Positions 51,539-58,925 are shown, counted from the stretch's first letter. The stretch is DNA of 64,000 bases from Streptomyces sp. NBC_00554 (GCF_041431135.1 NZ_CP107799.1:9378501-9442500); one strand, 5' to 3'. The notes: a model not told the origin generated them from the sequence alone. A program made the numbers and translations.

Positions 51539-51594
51539 GTGAGGGCGCATGGGCCCGTCGCGCCGGCCCATGAGGGGCGCGGCCCGTAGCTCAC
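51539..51594 (-). other. Structured leader element upstream of metF
   Basis: An 8-bp perfect hairpin (CATGGGCC / GGCCCATG at 51548-51555 and 51565-51572) is enclosed by an outer GTGAG/CTCAC pair (51539-51543, 51590-51594) in the roughly 190-nt untranslated leader. It resembles no riboswitch I can name. Confidence 0.45.
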
Positions 51595-51660
51595 TCTCGG
51601 GTGTTCCGTTCAGGCGTTGCGGCCGTAGGGCGCCTTGATCCGACAGTCGACAGAATGCGA

Positions 51661-51674
51661 CTAAATCGATCTAG
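51661..51674. promoter_or_regulatory. LacI-type operator, metF promoter (start-site copy)
   Basis: CTAAATCGATCTAG, a 14-bp near-palindrome with central CG typical of LacI-family sites. It begins 5 bp downstream of the metF -10 box and so covers the transcription start. Confidence 0.88.
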
Positions 51675-51679
51675 CGAGA

Positions 51680-51685
51680 AGCTTA
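51680..51685 (-). promoter_or_regulatory. -10 box of the metF operon
   Basis: TAAGCT on the minus strand in the context TGTTAAGCT (extended -10). Aligned with the -10 boxes of both demethylase promoters relative to the operators. Confidence 0.6.
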
Positions 51686-51695
51686 ACAGTGCCGA

Positions 51696-51709
51696 CTAAA
51701 TCGTTCTAG
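51696..51709. promoter_or_regulatory. LacI-type operator, metF promoter (upstream copy)
   Basis: CTAAATCGTTCTAG, starting exactly 35 bp from the first copy, over the -35 region of the metF promoter. It overlaps the stop codon of the pabB-like gene. Confidence 0.85.
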
Positions 51710-52752
51710 TGGTCGTCGTGAGTAATTGCGTTCAGGTTCGCGCCGGAAGCGAGGCCCAGCAGTCTGGCGGCCTTGAGTTCGGTCTCGCGCCATTCTCCGT
51801 CGGGGTCGGAGCCCCAGGTGATGCCGGCGCCGGTGCCGAATCGCAGCATTCCTGCCTGTCGGTCGGTCCAGAAGGTGCGGATGCCGACGGCGAGTTCCGC
51901 GGTGTGGTGGTCGGCGTCGACCCAGCCGATGGCTCCGCAGTAGGGGCCGCGGGGTGCGGTCTCCAGGGTGTTGATGATGTGCAGGGCGCTGGTTTTGGGG
52001 GCGCCGGTGACGGAGCCGGGCGGGAAGGCGGCGGCGAGGAGTTCGGGCCAGCCGGCGTCCTCGCGGAGTTGGCCGTGGACGGTGGAGACGAGGTGGACGA
52101 GGCCGGGGTGTTTCTCGACGGCGCACAGGTCGGGGACGGTGACGGTGCCGGTGGCGCAGACCTTGCCGAGGTCGTTGCGGACCAGGTCCACGATCATGAC
52201 GTTCTCGGCGTAGTCCTTGTCCAGGAGGTCGGCCTCAGTGCGTCCGGTGCCCTTGATGGGGCCGGATTCGACGGTCCGGCCGTCGCGGCGCAGGAAGAGT
52301 TCGGGGGAGGCGGTGGCTGTTTCGACGCCGTGGTCGGGCAGGCGGATCGTTCCGGCGTACGGTGCCGGGTTGCCGCGGGCGAGGAGGGCGGTGAGGGCGT
52401 CGACATCGGCGTCGGGGGCGAGGGGTGCGGACAGGATGCGGCAGAGGTTGGCCTGGTAGACCTCGCCGGCTGCTATGTGCGCGCGGATGCGGCGTACGCC
52501 TGCGGTGTACGCGGCGTGGTCGAGTGATGACGTCCAGTCGCCGGTCGCGGGTCCCTGCCACTGTCCGGGGACCGGTGCGGGTACGGGTTCCTTGCGTATG
52601 TCGCGGAAGCGGGCGCAGACGAGGCGTCCCTCGAAGTCGGCGGAGACCGCCCAGAAGCCGGTGGAGTCCAGGGCGGAGGGGTCGCAGGTCACATCGAGGA
52701 GACCGGTCGCGACGAGTCCACCGAAGCGGGCGAGAGGAGCAAGTCCACTCAA
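51706..52752 (-). CDS. pabB: Aminodeoxychorismate synthase component I-like protein (PabB)
   Basis: 348 residues from a TTG with GGAGG 7 nt upstream. Chorismate-binding fold: VRRIRAHIAAGEVYQANLCRILSAPL, ETATASPELFLRRDGRTVESGPIKGTGRT, DYAENVMIVDLVRNDLGKVCATGTVTVPDLCAVEKHPGLVHLVSTVHGQL, FPPGSVTGAPKTSALHIINTLE, YCGAIGW, AVGIRTF. It would aminate chorismate on the route to p-aminobenzoate, the precursor of folate; no amidotransferase (PabA) partner is adjacent. No LacI-type site lies before it, so it may be read from the ligM-like gene or from its own promoter. Its place inside a tetrahydrofolate-using locus may be meaningful or chance. Confidence 0.9.
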   Translation of the reverse strand: MSGLAPLARFGGLVATGLLDVTCDPSALDSTGFWAVSADFEGRLVCARFRDIRKEPVPAPVPGQWQGPATGDWTSSLDHAAYTAGVRRIRAHIAAGEVYQANLCRILSAPLAPDADVDALTALLARGNPAPYAGTIRLPDHGVETATASPELFLRRDGRTVESGPIKGTGRTEADLLDKDYAENVMIVDLVRNDLGKVCATGTVTVPDLCAVEKHPGLVHLVSTVHGQLREDAGWPELLAAAFPPGSVTGAPKTSALHIINTLETAPRGPYCGAIGWVDADHHTAELAVGIRTFWTDRQAGMLRFGTGAGITWGSDPDGEWRETELKAARLLGLASGANLNAITHDDH

Positions 52753-53004
52753 GTCGTGTTCCTCCGCGTTCCGTTGGTGCCTTCGCGTCCGTCGCCGCGG
52801 TGACTCGACTGTGTCGTGGCGTGGGACGTGAATGGTTGCGCGTGGAGACACTCGACCTGCTTGGCGGGTACGTCACTGGCGCCCGGGCGAACCCGAACCG
52901 CCTGACCGCCCGCGCGCGGCGGCCAGGCGCATATCCGGATGCCCGTTGCCGTCCGGGCGCGGCCTCCGACCGCTTGACTCCCCCGCCGCCACGGCCGCTG
53001 GGCA

Positions 53005-53027
53005 AGTCCGGTCGAAGCAGCCGGACT
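53005..53027 (-). terminator. Hairpin at the end of the ligM-like gene
   Basis: AGTCCGG / CCGGACT 7-bp arms with a 9-nt loop, immediately downstream of the stop codon on the minus strand. No T-run; weak terminator or mRNA 3' stabiliser. Confidence 0.5.
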
Positions 53028-54361
53028 CAGGCGTTACGGCGGTACAGCGTGCGCGCGTGCTGGTTGAACGGTGCGGGCTGGACGATGGCGCGGATGCGCG
53101 GGAAGCCGAGGTCCGCGTCGGGGGCCGTCCCGGGTCCGGGGTGCTCGCCCCACACGACCGACACTTCGGTGCCCGGCTCGGCGTACTCCTTGTCGATCAG
53201 GGTGAGCGACAGAATCGTGCCCACCGGGTCCAGACTGGCGGTCTGGCACGTCATGCCGACGAGTGCGGAGCCCGACTCCACCCGGTTGCGCGAGTAGCTG
53301 AGCACGAATCCGGGGTCGTCCCCCAAGGCCTTGCGCACGTCGTCGGTGTTGAACATGAGCGTGACCTTTTTGCGCGAGACGTTGTCCTTGGCCTTCTGGA
53401 GGGCGTCACGGCCGATGAAATCGTGGTTGAACGAGATCATTTTTCCGTAGCCGAGCTCGTACGGGGAGCAGTAGTAGTCCTCGATGTTCTCCGAGAAGAA
53501 GCTGCCGCCCAGGGGCCGTTGCCCCTCCACGCCATACAGGGCGATGTGCTTGCGGTAGTCGAGCAGGTCCGGGTCGGTGTAGATGCCGGGCACCGGTGAG
53601 GGGATCCAGCCGCTCTCCACGCTCGGCGTGGCGTACGCGAACGCGCCCACCTGGACGAGGCCGAGCGGTTCGCCGGCCCGCAGCAGAGCTTCCTTCACCG
53701 CTTCGGCGTGCTGCCAGGGGCCGATGAACTCGTAACCGGCCTGTCCGGCCATGCCGTGGCGCAGGGCGTGGAAGTCCATGCCGTCCAGCGTCACGGGGGA
53801 GGAGTGGAAGAACTTGGTGGGAGGCAGCGGTCCGCCGAAGGCGCGCTCGACGAGATCGCTCGCCAGGGGCCCCTGGATCTGGTACCGGAAGAGCTTCGGG
53901 TCGGCGCCCTTGCGGAAGGCCGACGACGGGTCGGTGGCGTAGGTGACGTCGTACCCGCCCTTCTCCCCGTGGTACTGCACCCAGTGCTGCGCGGCGGGTA
54001 CGCCGCTGAGGGTGTACTTGTTCTCGCCGTCGCGGGACAGGATTCCGTCCGTGACGATGTTCCCGTCCTTCGTGACGGGGATGTACTGCTTGGCCTGTCC
54101 GACGGCGAAGTTCTCGAAGTTGTTCGCGCCCACGTCCGCGAGCAGACGAGTGGCGTCGGGTCCCTCGATGAACATGTCGAACATGTGGTGGGAGAGGTTG
54201 AGGATCGCGACGCTCTCGTGCCACGCGGCCTGTTCCTGACGCCAGCCGGTGTACTCGCGCTCGACGACCTCCGGGAGCCAGGGTGCGGCATTCGGCTTCC
54301 ACAGCAGTTTGACGGGCGATCCCGCCTTGTCGATGCCGTCCTGAAGACTGGGGGCTGCCAT
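53027..54361 (-). CDS. LigM-like tetrahydrofolate-dependent O-demethylase (GcvT fold)
   Basis: 444 residues of the GcvT/aminomethyltransferase fold. Landmarks shared with vanillate/3-O-methylgallate O-demethylase LigM (recalled, not aligned): EREYTGWRQEQAAW, LSHHMFDMFIEG, AKQYIPVTKDGNIVTDGI, HGMAGQAGYEFIGPW, GAFAYATPSVESGWIPSPVPGIYT, GGSFFSENIEDYYCSPYELGYG and HDFIGRDAL. The Tyr in FAYATP (about 243) is at the place of LigM's catalytic Tyr. It transfers a methyl group from substrate to tetrahydrofolate, giving 5-methyl-THF. ATG after AGAGGAG. The leader of about 117 nt holds two operators. Substrate could be an aryl methyl ether; other methyl donors are not excluded. Confidence 0.85.
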   Translation of the reverse strand: MAAPSLQDGIDKAGSPVKLLWKPNAAPWLPEVVEREYTGWRQEQAAWHESVAILNLSHHMFDMFIEGPDATRLLADVGANNFENFAVGQAKQYIPVTKDGNIVTDGILSRDGENKYTLSGVPAAQHWVQYHGEKGGYDVTYATDPSSAFRKGADPKLFRYQIQGPLASDLVERAFGGPLPPTKFFHSSPVTLDGMDFHALRHGMAGQAGYEFIGPWQHAEAVKEALLRAGEPLGLVQVGAFAYATPSVESGWIPSPVPGIYTDPDLLDYRKHIALYGVEGQRPLGGSFFSENIEDYYCSPYELGYGKMISFNHDFIGRDALQKAKDNVSRKKVTLMFNTDDVRKALGDDPGFVLSYSRNRVESGSALVGMTCQTASLDPVGTILSLTLIDKEYAEPGTEVSVVWGEHPGPGTAPDADLGFPRIRAIVQPAPFNQHARTLYRRNA

Positions 54362-54431
54362 GCGGCTCCTCTCATCACCGCCTGCCTGGGGCGACTCGGT
54401 GGATCGGTCCAACTGGCGCCGTAGGAACCAG

Positions 54432-54445
54432 CTGAATCGATCTAC
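54432..54445. promoter_or_regulatory. LacI-type operator, ligM-like promoter (distal copy)
   Basis: CTGAATCGATCTAC, two mismatches to the consensus CTAAATCGATCTAG. It starts exactly 35 bp from the next copy and lies in the ligM-like leader. Confidence 0.78.
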
Positions 54446-54466
54446 CTCAGTGGCAGGCGCAGTTAG

Positions 54467-54480
54467 CTAAATCGATCTAG
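54467..54480. promoter_or_regulatory. LacI-type operator, ligM-like promoter (start-site copy)
   Basis: CTAAATCGATCTAG, identical to the metF start-site copy. It begins 4 bp downstream of the -10 box. The lacI start is 137 bp away on the other strand, so autoregulation is likely. Confidence 0.88.
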
Positions 54481-54484
54481 TTGG

Positions 54485-54490
54485 ACGCTA
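54485..54490 (-). promoter_or_regulatory. -10 box of the ligM-like gene
   Basis: TAGCGT on the minus strand within CTGCTAGCGTC, the same sequence as at the second demethylase promoter. Eighteen bp upstream is the shared element GCACGACTCTCGCC (54509-54522). Confidence 0.65.
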
Positions 54491-54616
54491 GCAGAGGGGT
54501 ACGGCGTTGGCGAGAGTCGTGCAATGATCTCTCTGCAGGAACTCGACGGGGCTGGATCGGGTTGCGCGTCGGCCCCGGCCCGGCAGTGGTGCGGCACATT
54601 GATCCGGAGCGTGGTG

Positions 54617-55543
54617 ATGGCTGGTTCAGGGCGCGTGACGCTCAACGACGTGGCCGCGGCGAGCGGTGTGTCGCGGGCCACCGTGAGCTTCGTACTCAAC
54701 GACGACCCCAACCAGACGATTTCGCCGGCCACGCGTGAGCGCGTACGACAGGCCGCGAGCGAACTCGGCTACGTTCCGCACGGGATCGCGAGGGCGCTGC
54801 GCGAGGGATCGTCCCGGATCGTTGTGCTCAACGTGGACTGGGGTCTTGAGGGCAACTACTCGCGCAGCTACGTCCGGGGTCTGGACGAGGAACTCGCCGC
54901 GCACGGCCACGTTCTGTTCGTCCGGCACGGACACTCCGCGCCTGAGGCCACCCAGCAAGTGCTCGATAGCATCACGCCACGGGCCGTACTGTGGTTCGCC
55001 GAGCCCTACTTGGCCGGTCACGAGCCCAGCGCCGAGGACTGGAAGAACGGCTTCGCCGGGCACGCGGCCCTGCAGATCCGCTACCTCGCCGACCGGGGCC
55101 ATACGAACATCGCCATGGCACTGCCGGACGATGAATCCCCACTGACCGGCCTGCGGCTGCGCTTCGCCAACGAGACCGCGAGCACGCTGGGACTCCCTCC
55201 GCTCTCACCCTTCGTCGTCCCGCGCCCAAGGGCGGCCGGTACCAAGGCCGTTGAGGCGTTCAGAGTCGCGCACAGCGAAGTGACGGCGGTCGCTGCCTTC
55301 GACGACGACGTCGCCCTGCGCACCCTGACGGCGTTGCACGACCTCGGGCTGACGGCGCCTGACGACTGGGCCGTCATCGGATACGACGACACGGAGTATG
55401 GCGCCCTTGTCACACCGGCGCTCACCACCGTCCACATCGACGCCGAAGCCCACGGACGGCGCGCCGCGCGCGCGGCCCTCGGCCTCGACGCCGGGGACAT
55501 CACCCAGGTGCCCGGGCGAGTGCTCGCCCGGGACTCGGCTTGA
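54617..55543 (+). CDS. LacI-family repressor of the demethylation regulon
   Basis: 308 residues from ATG 54617 (GGAG 7 nt upstream). LacI headpiece VTLNDVAAASGVSRATVSFVLNDDPNQTISPATRERVRQAASELGYVPHGIARAL (about 7-61) and a periplasmic-binding-like sensor (VVLNVDWGLEGNYSRSYVRGLDEELAAHG, AVAAFDDDVALRTLTALHDLG, DDWAVIGYDDTEYGALVTPALTTVHID). The ligand domain is about 20-30 residues shorter than in classic LacI. It sits between the two demethylase genes, and five matching operators flank it and the metF operon. Probable inducers are the methyl-bearing substrate or its product; none is shown. Confidence 0.92.
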   Translation: MAGSGRVTLNDVAAASGVSRATVSFVLNDDPNQTISPATRERVRQAASELGYVPHGIARALREGSSRIVVLNVDWGLEGNYSRSYVRGLDEELAAHGHVLFVRHGHSAPEATQQVLDSITPRAVLWFAEPYLAGHEPSAEDWKNGFAGHAALQIRYLADRGHTNIAMALPDDESPLTGLRLRFANETASTLGLPPLSPFVVPRPRAAGTKAVEAFRVAHSEVTAVAAFDDDVALRTLTALHDLGLTAPDDWAVIGYDDTEYGALVTPALTTVHIDAEAHGRRAARAALGLDAGDITQVPGRVLARDSA

Positions 55544-55549
55544 GGAGTA

Positions 55550-55584
55550 CGGCTGCTCGCTGACGGTTCGTCAGTGAGCAGCCG
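55550..55584. terminator. Bidirectional terminator between lacI and the second demethylase gene
   Basis: A 16-bp stem with one G-T pair (CGGCTGCTCGCTGACG, loop GTT, CGTCAGTGAGCAGCCG). A further perfect 10-bp hairpin (CCCGGGCGAG / CTCGCCCGGG) lies just before it in the last lacI codons. Confidence 0.85.
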
Positions 55585-55619
55585 CGTTCTTCCCGCGGCT
55601 GACGCGAAGGCGGGACCCG

Positions 55620-56981
55620 TCACAGCTTGTTGACGTCGGTCCGGCGGTTGTCCGGCTTGAAGGGAAGCGCGGTGACCGTCGCCCGGATCTCGCGCTGTGG
55701 TGTTCCCGGTCTGCCCCAGAGTACGAGGACCTCCGTGCCGGGTGTCGCGGACGCGGGGTCGATCACGCAGAGGGAGATCGTGGCGCGCAGGTTCGGGCTC
55801 AGTGTCCGGCCGGTGGAAACCCCGACCGGGTGACCGGAGATCAGGACCTGGTCGAAGCTCGGACCGCGGCGGCGCGGGATCTCCATCTGCTCGGGTACTT
55901 CGCCGTCGCCCACGAGTGACGTCAAGACGCCCGCGACGTCCTGACTGTTCCACAGCAGACCGACCAACTCCCGCGCGGGAGCGCCCTTCGCGGCGTCCGC
56001 GGCCAGCGCGTCACGGCCGAGGAAGTCACGGTCGGGGACGCCGTGACGGAAACCCCAGCCGAGTTCGCCCGGCTTGCGGAAGTAGTCGGTCACGCCGTTG
56101 ACGGGGACGAAGCTGCCGCCGGGCGTCCCCCTCCGGAACTGCCTCGGTGCGCCCGGCGTCAGGATCGACGCCGGCAGATAGTCGAGCCCGTTCGTCGCGA
56201 TACCGGCCTCGATGTGTTGCACGGGCTGTGCCCGGAAGCCGAGTTGCCGGATGCCGAACCCCTGCCCGGTCGCCACGACCGCCGACCAGATCTCGTTGGC
56301 GTGCTCGGTCGACCCGTGCAGTTCGTACCCGAGTTCACCGGAGATCCCGGTACGCAGCACCCGCACCGGGATCCCGCCGACCTGCGACATCCTGCTGCGG
56401 CCGAAGTCGATGTCGCGCAGGCTCTCTCCCGTGAGCTTCTCGAGCGTGAACAGCGACGCCGGGCCCTGGATGCCGAAGATGAACTGATCGGGGCTGATGT
56501 CGGTCGCCGCCACGTCCCAGCCGCCCTGGCCGAGTTGCCACAGCAGCCAGTCGCAGCTCCCGGCGGTGTAGACGAACTCCTGTTCGCCGACCCGGCACAG
56601 GACACCCTCGGAGGCGACCCAGCCGTTCTCGTCGAGCTGGACGTGGTGCTTGATCTGCCCCGTCTCGAAGCGCGACAGATCCCGCATGCCCAGCCAGCCG
56701 AGGAAGTCGAGAGCCTTCGGGCCGATGAGGCGCACCTTGTGGAGCGAGGTCCAGTCGCCGATGTAGCAGGACTCGACGTGGGCGGTGCTCTCCTCGCCCC
56801 ACCCCGTGTACTCCTCCGGGAGCAGGATCTGCGCGAAGCGGCCGAAGGTGCCCCGTGTGTTGGCCGCGTCCTGGGCGGCGGCGGCCGGGCTGAACAGGGC
56901 CGGCCTCTCCGTGATGAACGGTGCCTCGTTCAGCCGGAGGGCCGCTTCGTATGTACTGCGCTGCTGCGCAAGCCTGTTCAT
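55620..56981 (-). CDS. Divergent GcvT-fold methyltransferase (DesA-like demethylase candidate)
   Basis: 453 residues. GcvT-like architecture: LLPEEYTGWGEESTAHVESCYIGDWTSLHKVRLIGPKALDFL, HHVQLDENGWVASEGVLCRVGEQEFVYTAG, FIFGIQGPASLFTLEKLTGESL, VLRTGISGELGYELHG, RDFLGRDALAADA, GTEVLVLWGRPG. It shares fold and genomic control, but few residue motifs, with the LigM-like protein; HHM and ESGWIPSP blocks are missing. THF-dependent demethylases of this type include syringate (DesA), dimethylsulfoniopropionate (DmdA) and dimethylglycine enzymes, so the substrate is open. ATG 56981 chosen (GGGAG 6 nt upstream). Its promoter carries one LacI-type operator. Confidence 0.82.
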   Translation of the reverse strand: MNRLAQQRSTYEAALRLNEAPFITERPALFSPAAAAQDAANTRGTFGRFAQILLPEEYTGWGEESTAHVESCYIGDWTSLHKVRLIGPKALDFLGWLGMRDLSRFETGQIKHHVQLDENGWVASEGVLCRVGEQEFVYTAGSCDWLLWQLGQGGWDVAATDISPDQFIFGIQGPASLFTLEKLTGESLRDIDFGRSRMSQVGGIPVRVLRTGISGELGYELHGSTEHANEIWSAVVATGQGFGIRQLGFRAQPVQHIEAGIATNGLDYLPASILTPGAPRQFRRGTPGGSFVPVNGVTDYFRKPGELGWGFRHGVPDRDFLGRDALAADAAKGAPARELVGLLWNSQDVAGVLTSLVGDGEVPEQMEIPRRRGPSFDQVLISGHPVGVSTGRTLSPNLRATISLCVIDPASATPGTEVLVLWGRPGTPQREIRATVTALPFKPDNRRTDVNKL

Positions 56982-57049
56982 TCCCAACTCCCACTCGACG
57001 GCGCTGTCGACTCTCTGGGGTCATCCCGTTGCTCACCGACGGGGCGCAA

Positions 57050-57063
57050 CTAGAACGATTTAG
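57050..57063. promoter_or_regulatory. LacI-type operator, second demethylase promoter
   Basis: CTAGAACGATTTAG (reverse complement CTAAATCGTTCTAG, identical to the metF upstream copy). It begins 4 bp downstream of the -10 box. No second copy is visible 35 bp away. Confidence 0.86.
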
Positions 57064-57067
57064 CGAG

Positions 57068-57073
57068 ACGCTA
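57068..57073 (-). promoter_or_regulatory. -10 box of the second demethylase gene
   Basis: TAGCGT on the minus strand within CTGCTAGCGTC. The element GCACGACTCTCGCC (57092-57105) lies 18 bp upstream, the same spacing as in the ligM-like promoter. Confidence 0.65.
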
Positions 57074-57233
57074 GCAGATGGTGCCCACAGCGGCGAGAGT
57101 CGTGCGGGACCGGTGTTGCGGCGCACTGTGCAAGCTATGAAGAACACCGGTGCAGGAGGCCTCCGCTAGAGTCGGCGCGTCCCCGGTCAGACACTCTGCC
57201 GCGGGTGGTTTCGCGCTGGGGGATGACGGCACG

Positions 57234-58841
57234 ATGGGGTTCGAACGACTGGAACTGTCCGGCTACGAGATCCAGGAGGTCCTGGGTCAGGGCGGTTTCG
57301 CCACGGTGTACCGGGCGTCCCAACTTGCCGTGGGCCGCGAGGTGGCGCTCAAGGTCGACAGCAGAATGCTGGCCTCGCCCCGGGACCGGCAGCGCTTCAT
57401 GCGGGAGGTCACCGCGGCCGGCCAGTTGTCCGGGCACCCGCATGTGGTGCCCGTGTACGACGCGGGGGTACTCGGCGACAACCGCCCGTACATGGTGCTG
57501 GAGTTGTGTCCCGGCGGCTCGCTGGGCGACCGGCTGCACCGCTACGGACCGCTGTCCGTCAAGGAGGCCTGCGACATCGGCGTGGGCATAGCCGACGCGG
57601 TGGCCGCGGCCCATGCCGCCGGGGTGCTCCACCGCGACATCAAACCGGGCAACATCATGATCAACCGGTACGGCGGGGTCGCCCTCACCGACTTCGGACT
57701 GGCCGCCATGCCCCGGCCCGACCGGGAACTCTCGGTCACCCGGGAGGCGTTGACGCCGGCGTACGCGCCACCCGAGGCCTTCCACATGGCCGAACCGGCC
57801 CAGGCCGGCGATGTGTACTCACTCGCCGCGACGGTCTACGCCCTGCTCCTCGGTCGCCCTCCGCACTTCCCCGAGGACGGCAGTCAGCTCAGTCTCGCCG
57901 AGCTGATCGTGCGTCACACCTGGCCCTACCCCGACCTGCCCGGAGTGCCGCCTGGGCTCAACGAGGTCCTCAGACACGCCCTGGCGGTGGACCCGGCGTA
58001 CCGGATCTCCGACGCCGGCGTGCTGCGTGACGCCCTGGCCGCCGTGAACACGGGCACCGTCCAGCGGAGCGGGTTCGCGCAGGCGCCCCCCGCGACGGCC
58101 ACAGTCCCCGCCGACCGGGACGCCGTGCCGTCGCACTACGCCCTGCAGGACTCCGTGCCCCCAACGGTGGCTCCCGGACTGCCGGATCGACCGGACGGGG
58201 AGGGACCGACGGCCACGGTGACGGGGTCGGGCGGCCCGAAGCCGAACAGAAACCGCCCCCGGCTGATCGCCGTGCTGGCGGTGGTGGCGGTCTCGGTGAG
58301 CGTGTCGGTCACTGTGATCAACTACCAGGGCGGGTCCTCGGGCCCCCCTGCGACCTCCCCGACCGCGACTCCGTCCACGGGCGCGAGCACCGCAGGGAAC
58401 GCGGGTTTCGGTGGGGTGTCGACCAGCACGCAGAACTGCCCGGCCGCAGCGGTCGAGGCACTGGGCGGCCGGTGTGTCACGACCCCCGAGTGCTGGAGCG
58501 GCATCACGGACATCTCGGGGACCATCACCGTCAGCCGCGAGGACTGCCAGGTGAAACACGTCTGGGAGACCTTCGCCATCGCCCCGCTGCCCGAAGACGG
58601 AATGACGAACAACGCCCGGGACTTGATCAAGCACCCCGACGTCCGGTCGCTGTGCTCGCAGGACGTCATGCTCGAGTCCAGGTCGGGCGAGGGCCGGGAG
58701 GTGACCGCGGAGTGGCGGGCCGACATAATTCCGCCGAGCGCCGAGCAGTGGGCGGACGGTCTGAGGATCTTCCGGTGTGTCGCCGCGGCGAGCACGGAGG
58801 ACGGAGAAATCACCGGCAGCCACTTCGGCGCGGAAGGTTGA
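57234..58841 (+). CDS. Membrane-bound Ser/Thr protein kinase with Cys-containing outer domain
   Basis: 535 residues. Hanks-type kinase (about 12-270): glycine loop LGQGGFATVYRA, Lys in VALKVD, catalytic LHRDIKPGNIM, DFGLA, APPEAF and the usual C-lobe. A Pro-rich juxtamembrane linker follows, then one transmembrane helix (LIAVLAVVAVSVSVSVTVI, about 343-361) and an outer domain of about 150 residues with six or more Cys (NCPAAAVEALGGRC, TPECW, EDCQ, SLCSQ, FRC), likely a disulfide-bonded sensor. ATG after a GGGGATG stretch. Single gene, divergent from the second demethylase. Confidence 0.9.
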   Translation: MGFERLELSGYEIQEVLGQGGFATVYRASQLAVGREVALKVDSRMLASPRDRQRFMREVTAAGQLSGHPHVVPVYDAGVLGDNRPYMVLELCPGGSLGDRLHRYGPLSVKEACDIGVGIADAVAAAHAAGVLHRDIKPGNIMINRYGGVALTDFGLAAMPRPDRELSVTREALTPAYAPPEAFHMAEPAQAGDVYSLAATVYALLLGRPPHFPEDGSQLSLAELIVRHTWPYPDLPGVPPGLNEVLRHALAVDPAYRISDAGVLRDALAAVNTGTVQRSGFAQAPPATATVPADRDAVPSHYALQDSVPPTVAPGLPDRPDGEGPTATVTGSGGPKPNRNRPRLIAVLAVVAVSVSVSVTVINYQGGSSGPPATSPTATPSTGASTAGNAGFGGVSTSTQNCPAAAVEALGGRCVTTPECWSGITDISGTITVSREDCQVKHVWETFAIAPLPEDGMTNNARDLIKHPDVRSLCSQDVMLESRSGEGREVTAEWRADIIPPSAEQWADGLRIFRCVAAASTEDGEITGSHFGAEG

Positions 58842-58925
58842 ACACCCTGAGTTTCCGATCGGCAGCTTAGGCTGCCACCCGGCCCCCAGCCCAAGGGCCC
58901 CGCACCGACCCCAGGAGCGCACAGC

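Noticed and set aside
51484..51660. Glycine, THF or SAM riboswitch in the metF leader.
   Set aside because: I searched for the core motifs by eye and found none; only generic hairpins are present.
54523..54616. Longer lacI start about 31 codons upstream.
   Set aside because: The extra residues precede the canonical headpiece and lack a ribosome binding site; ATG 54617 has GGAG 7 nt upstream.
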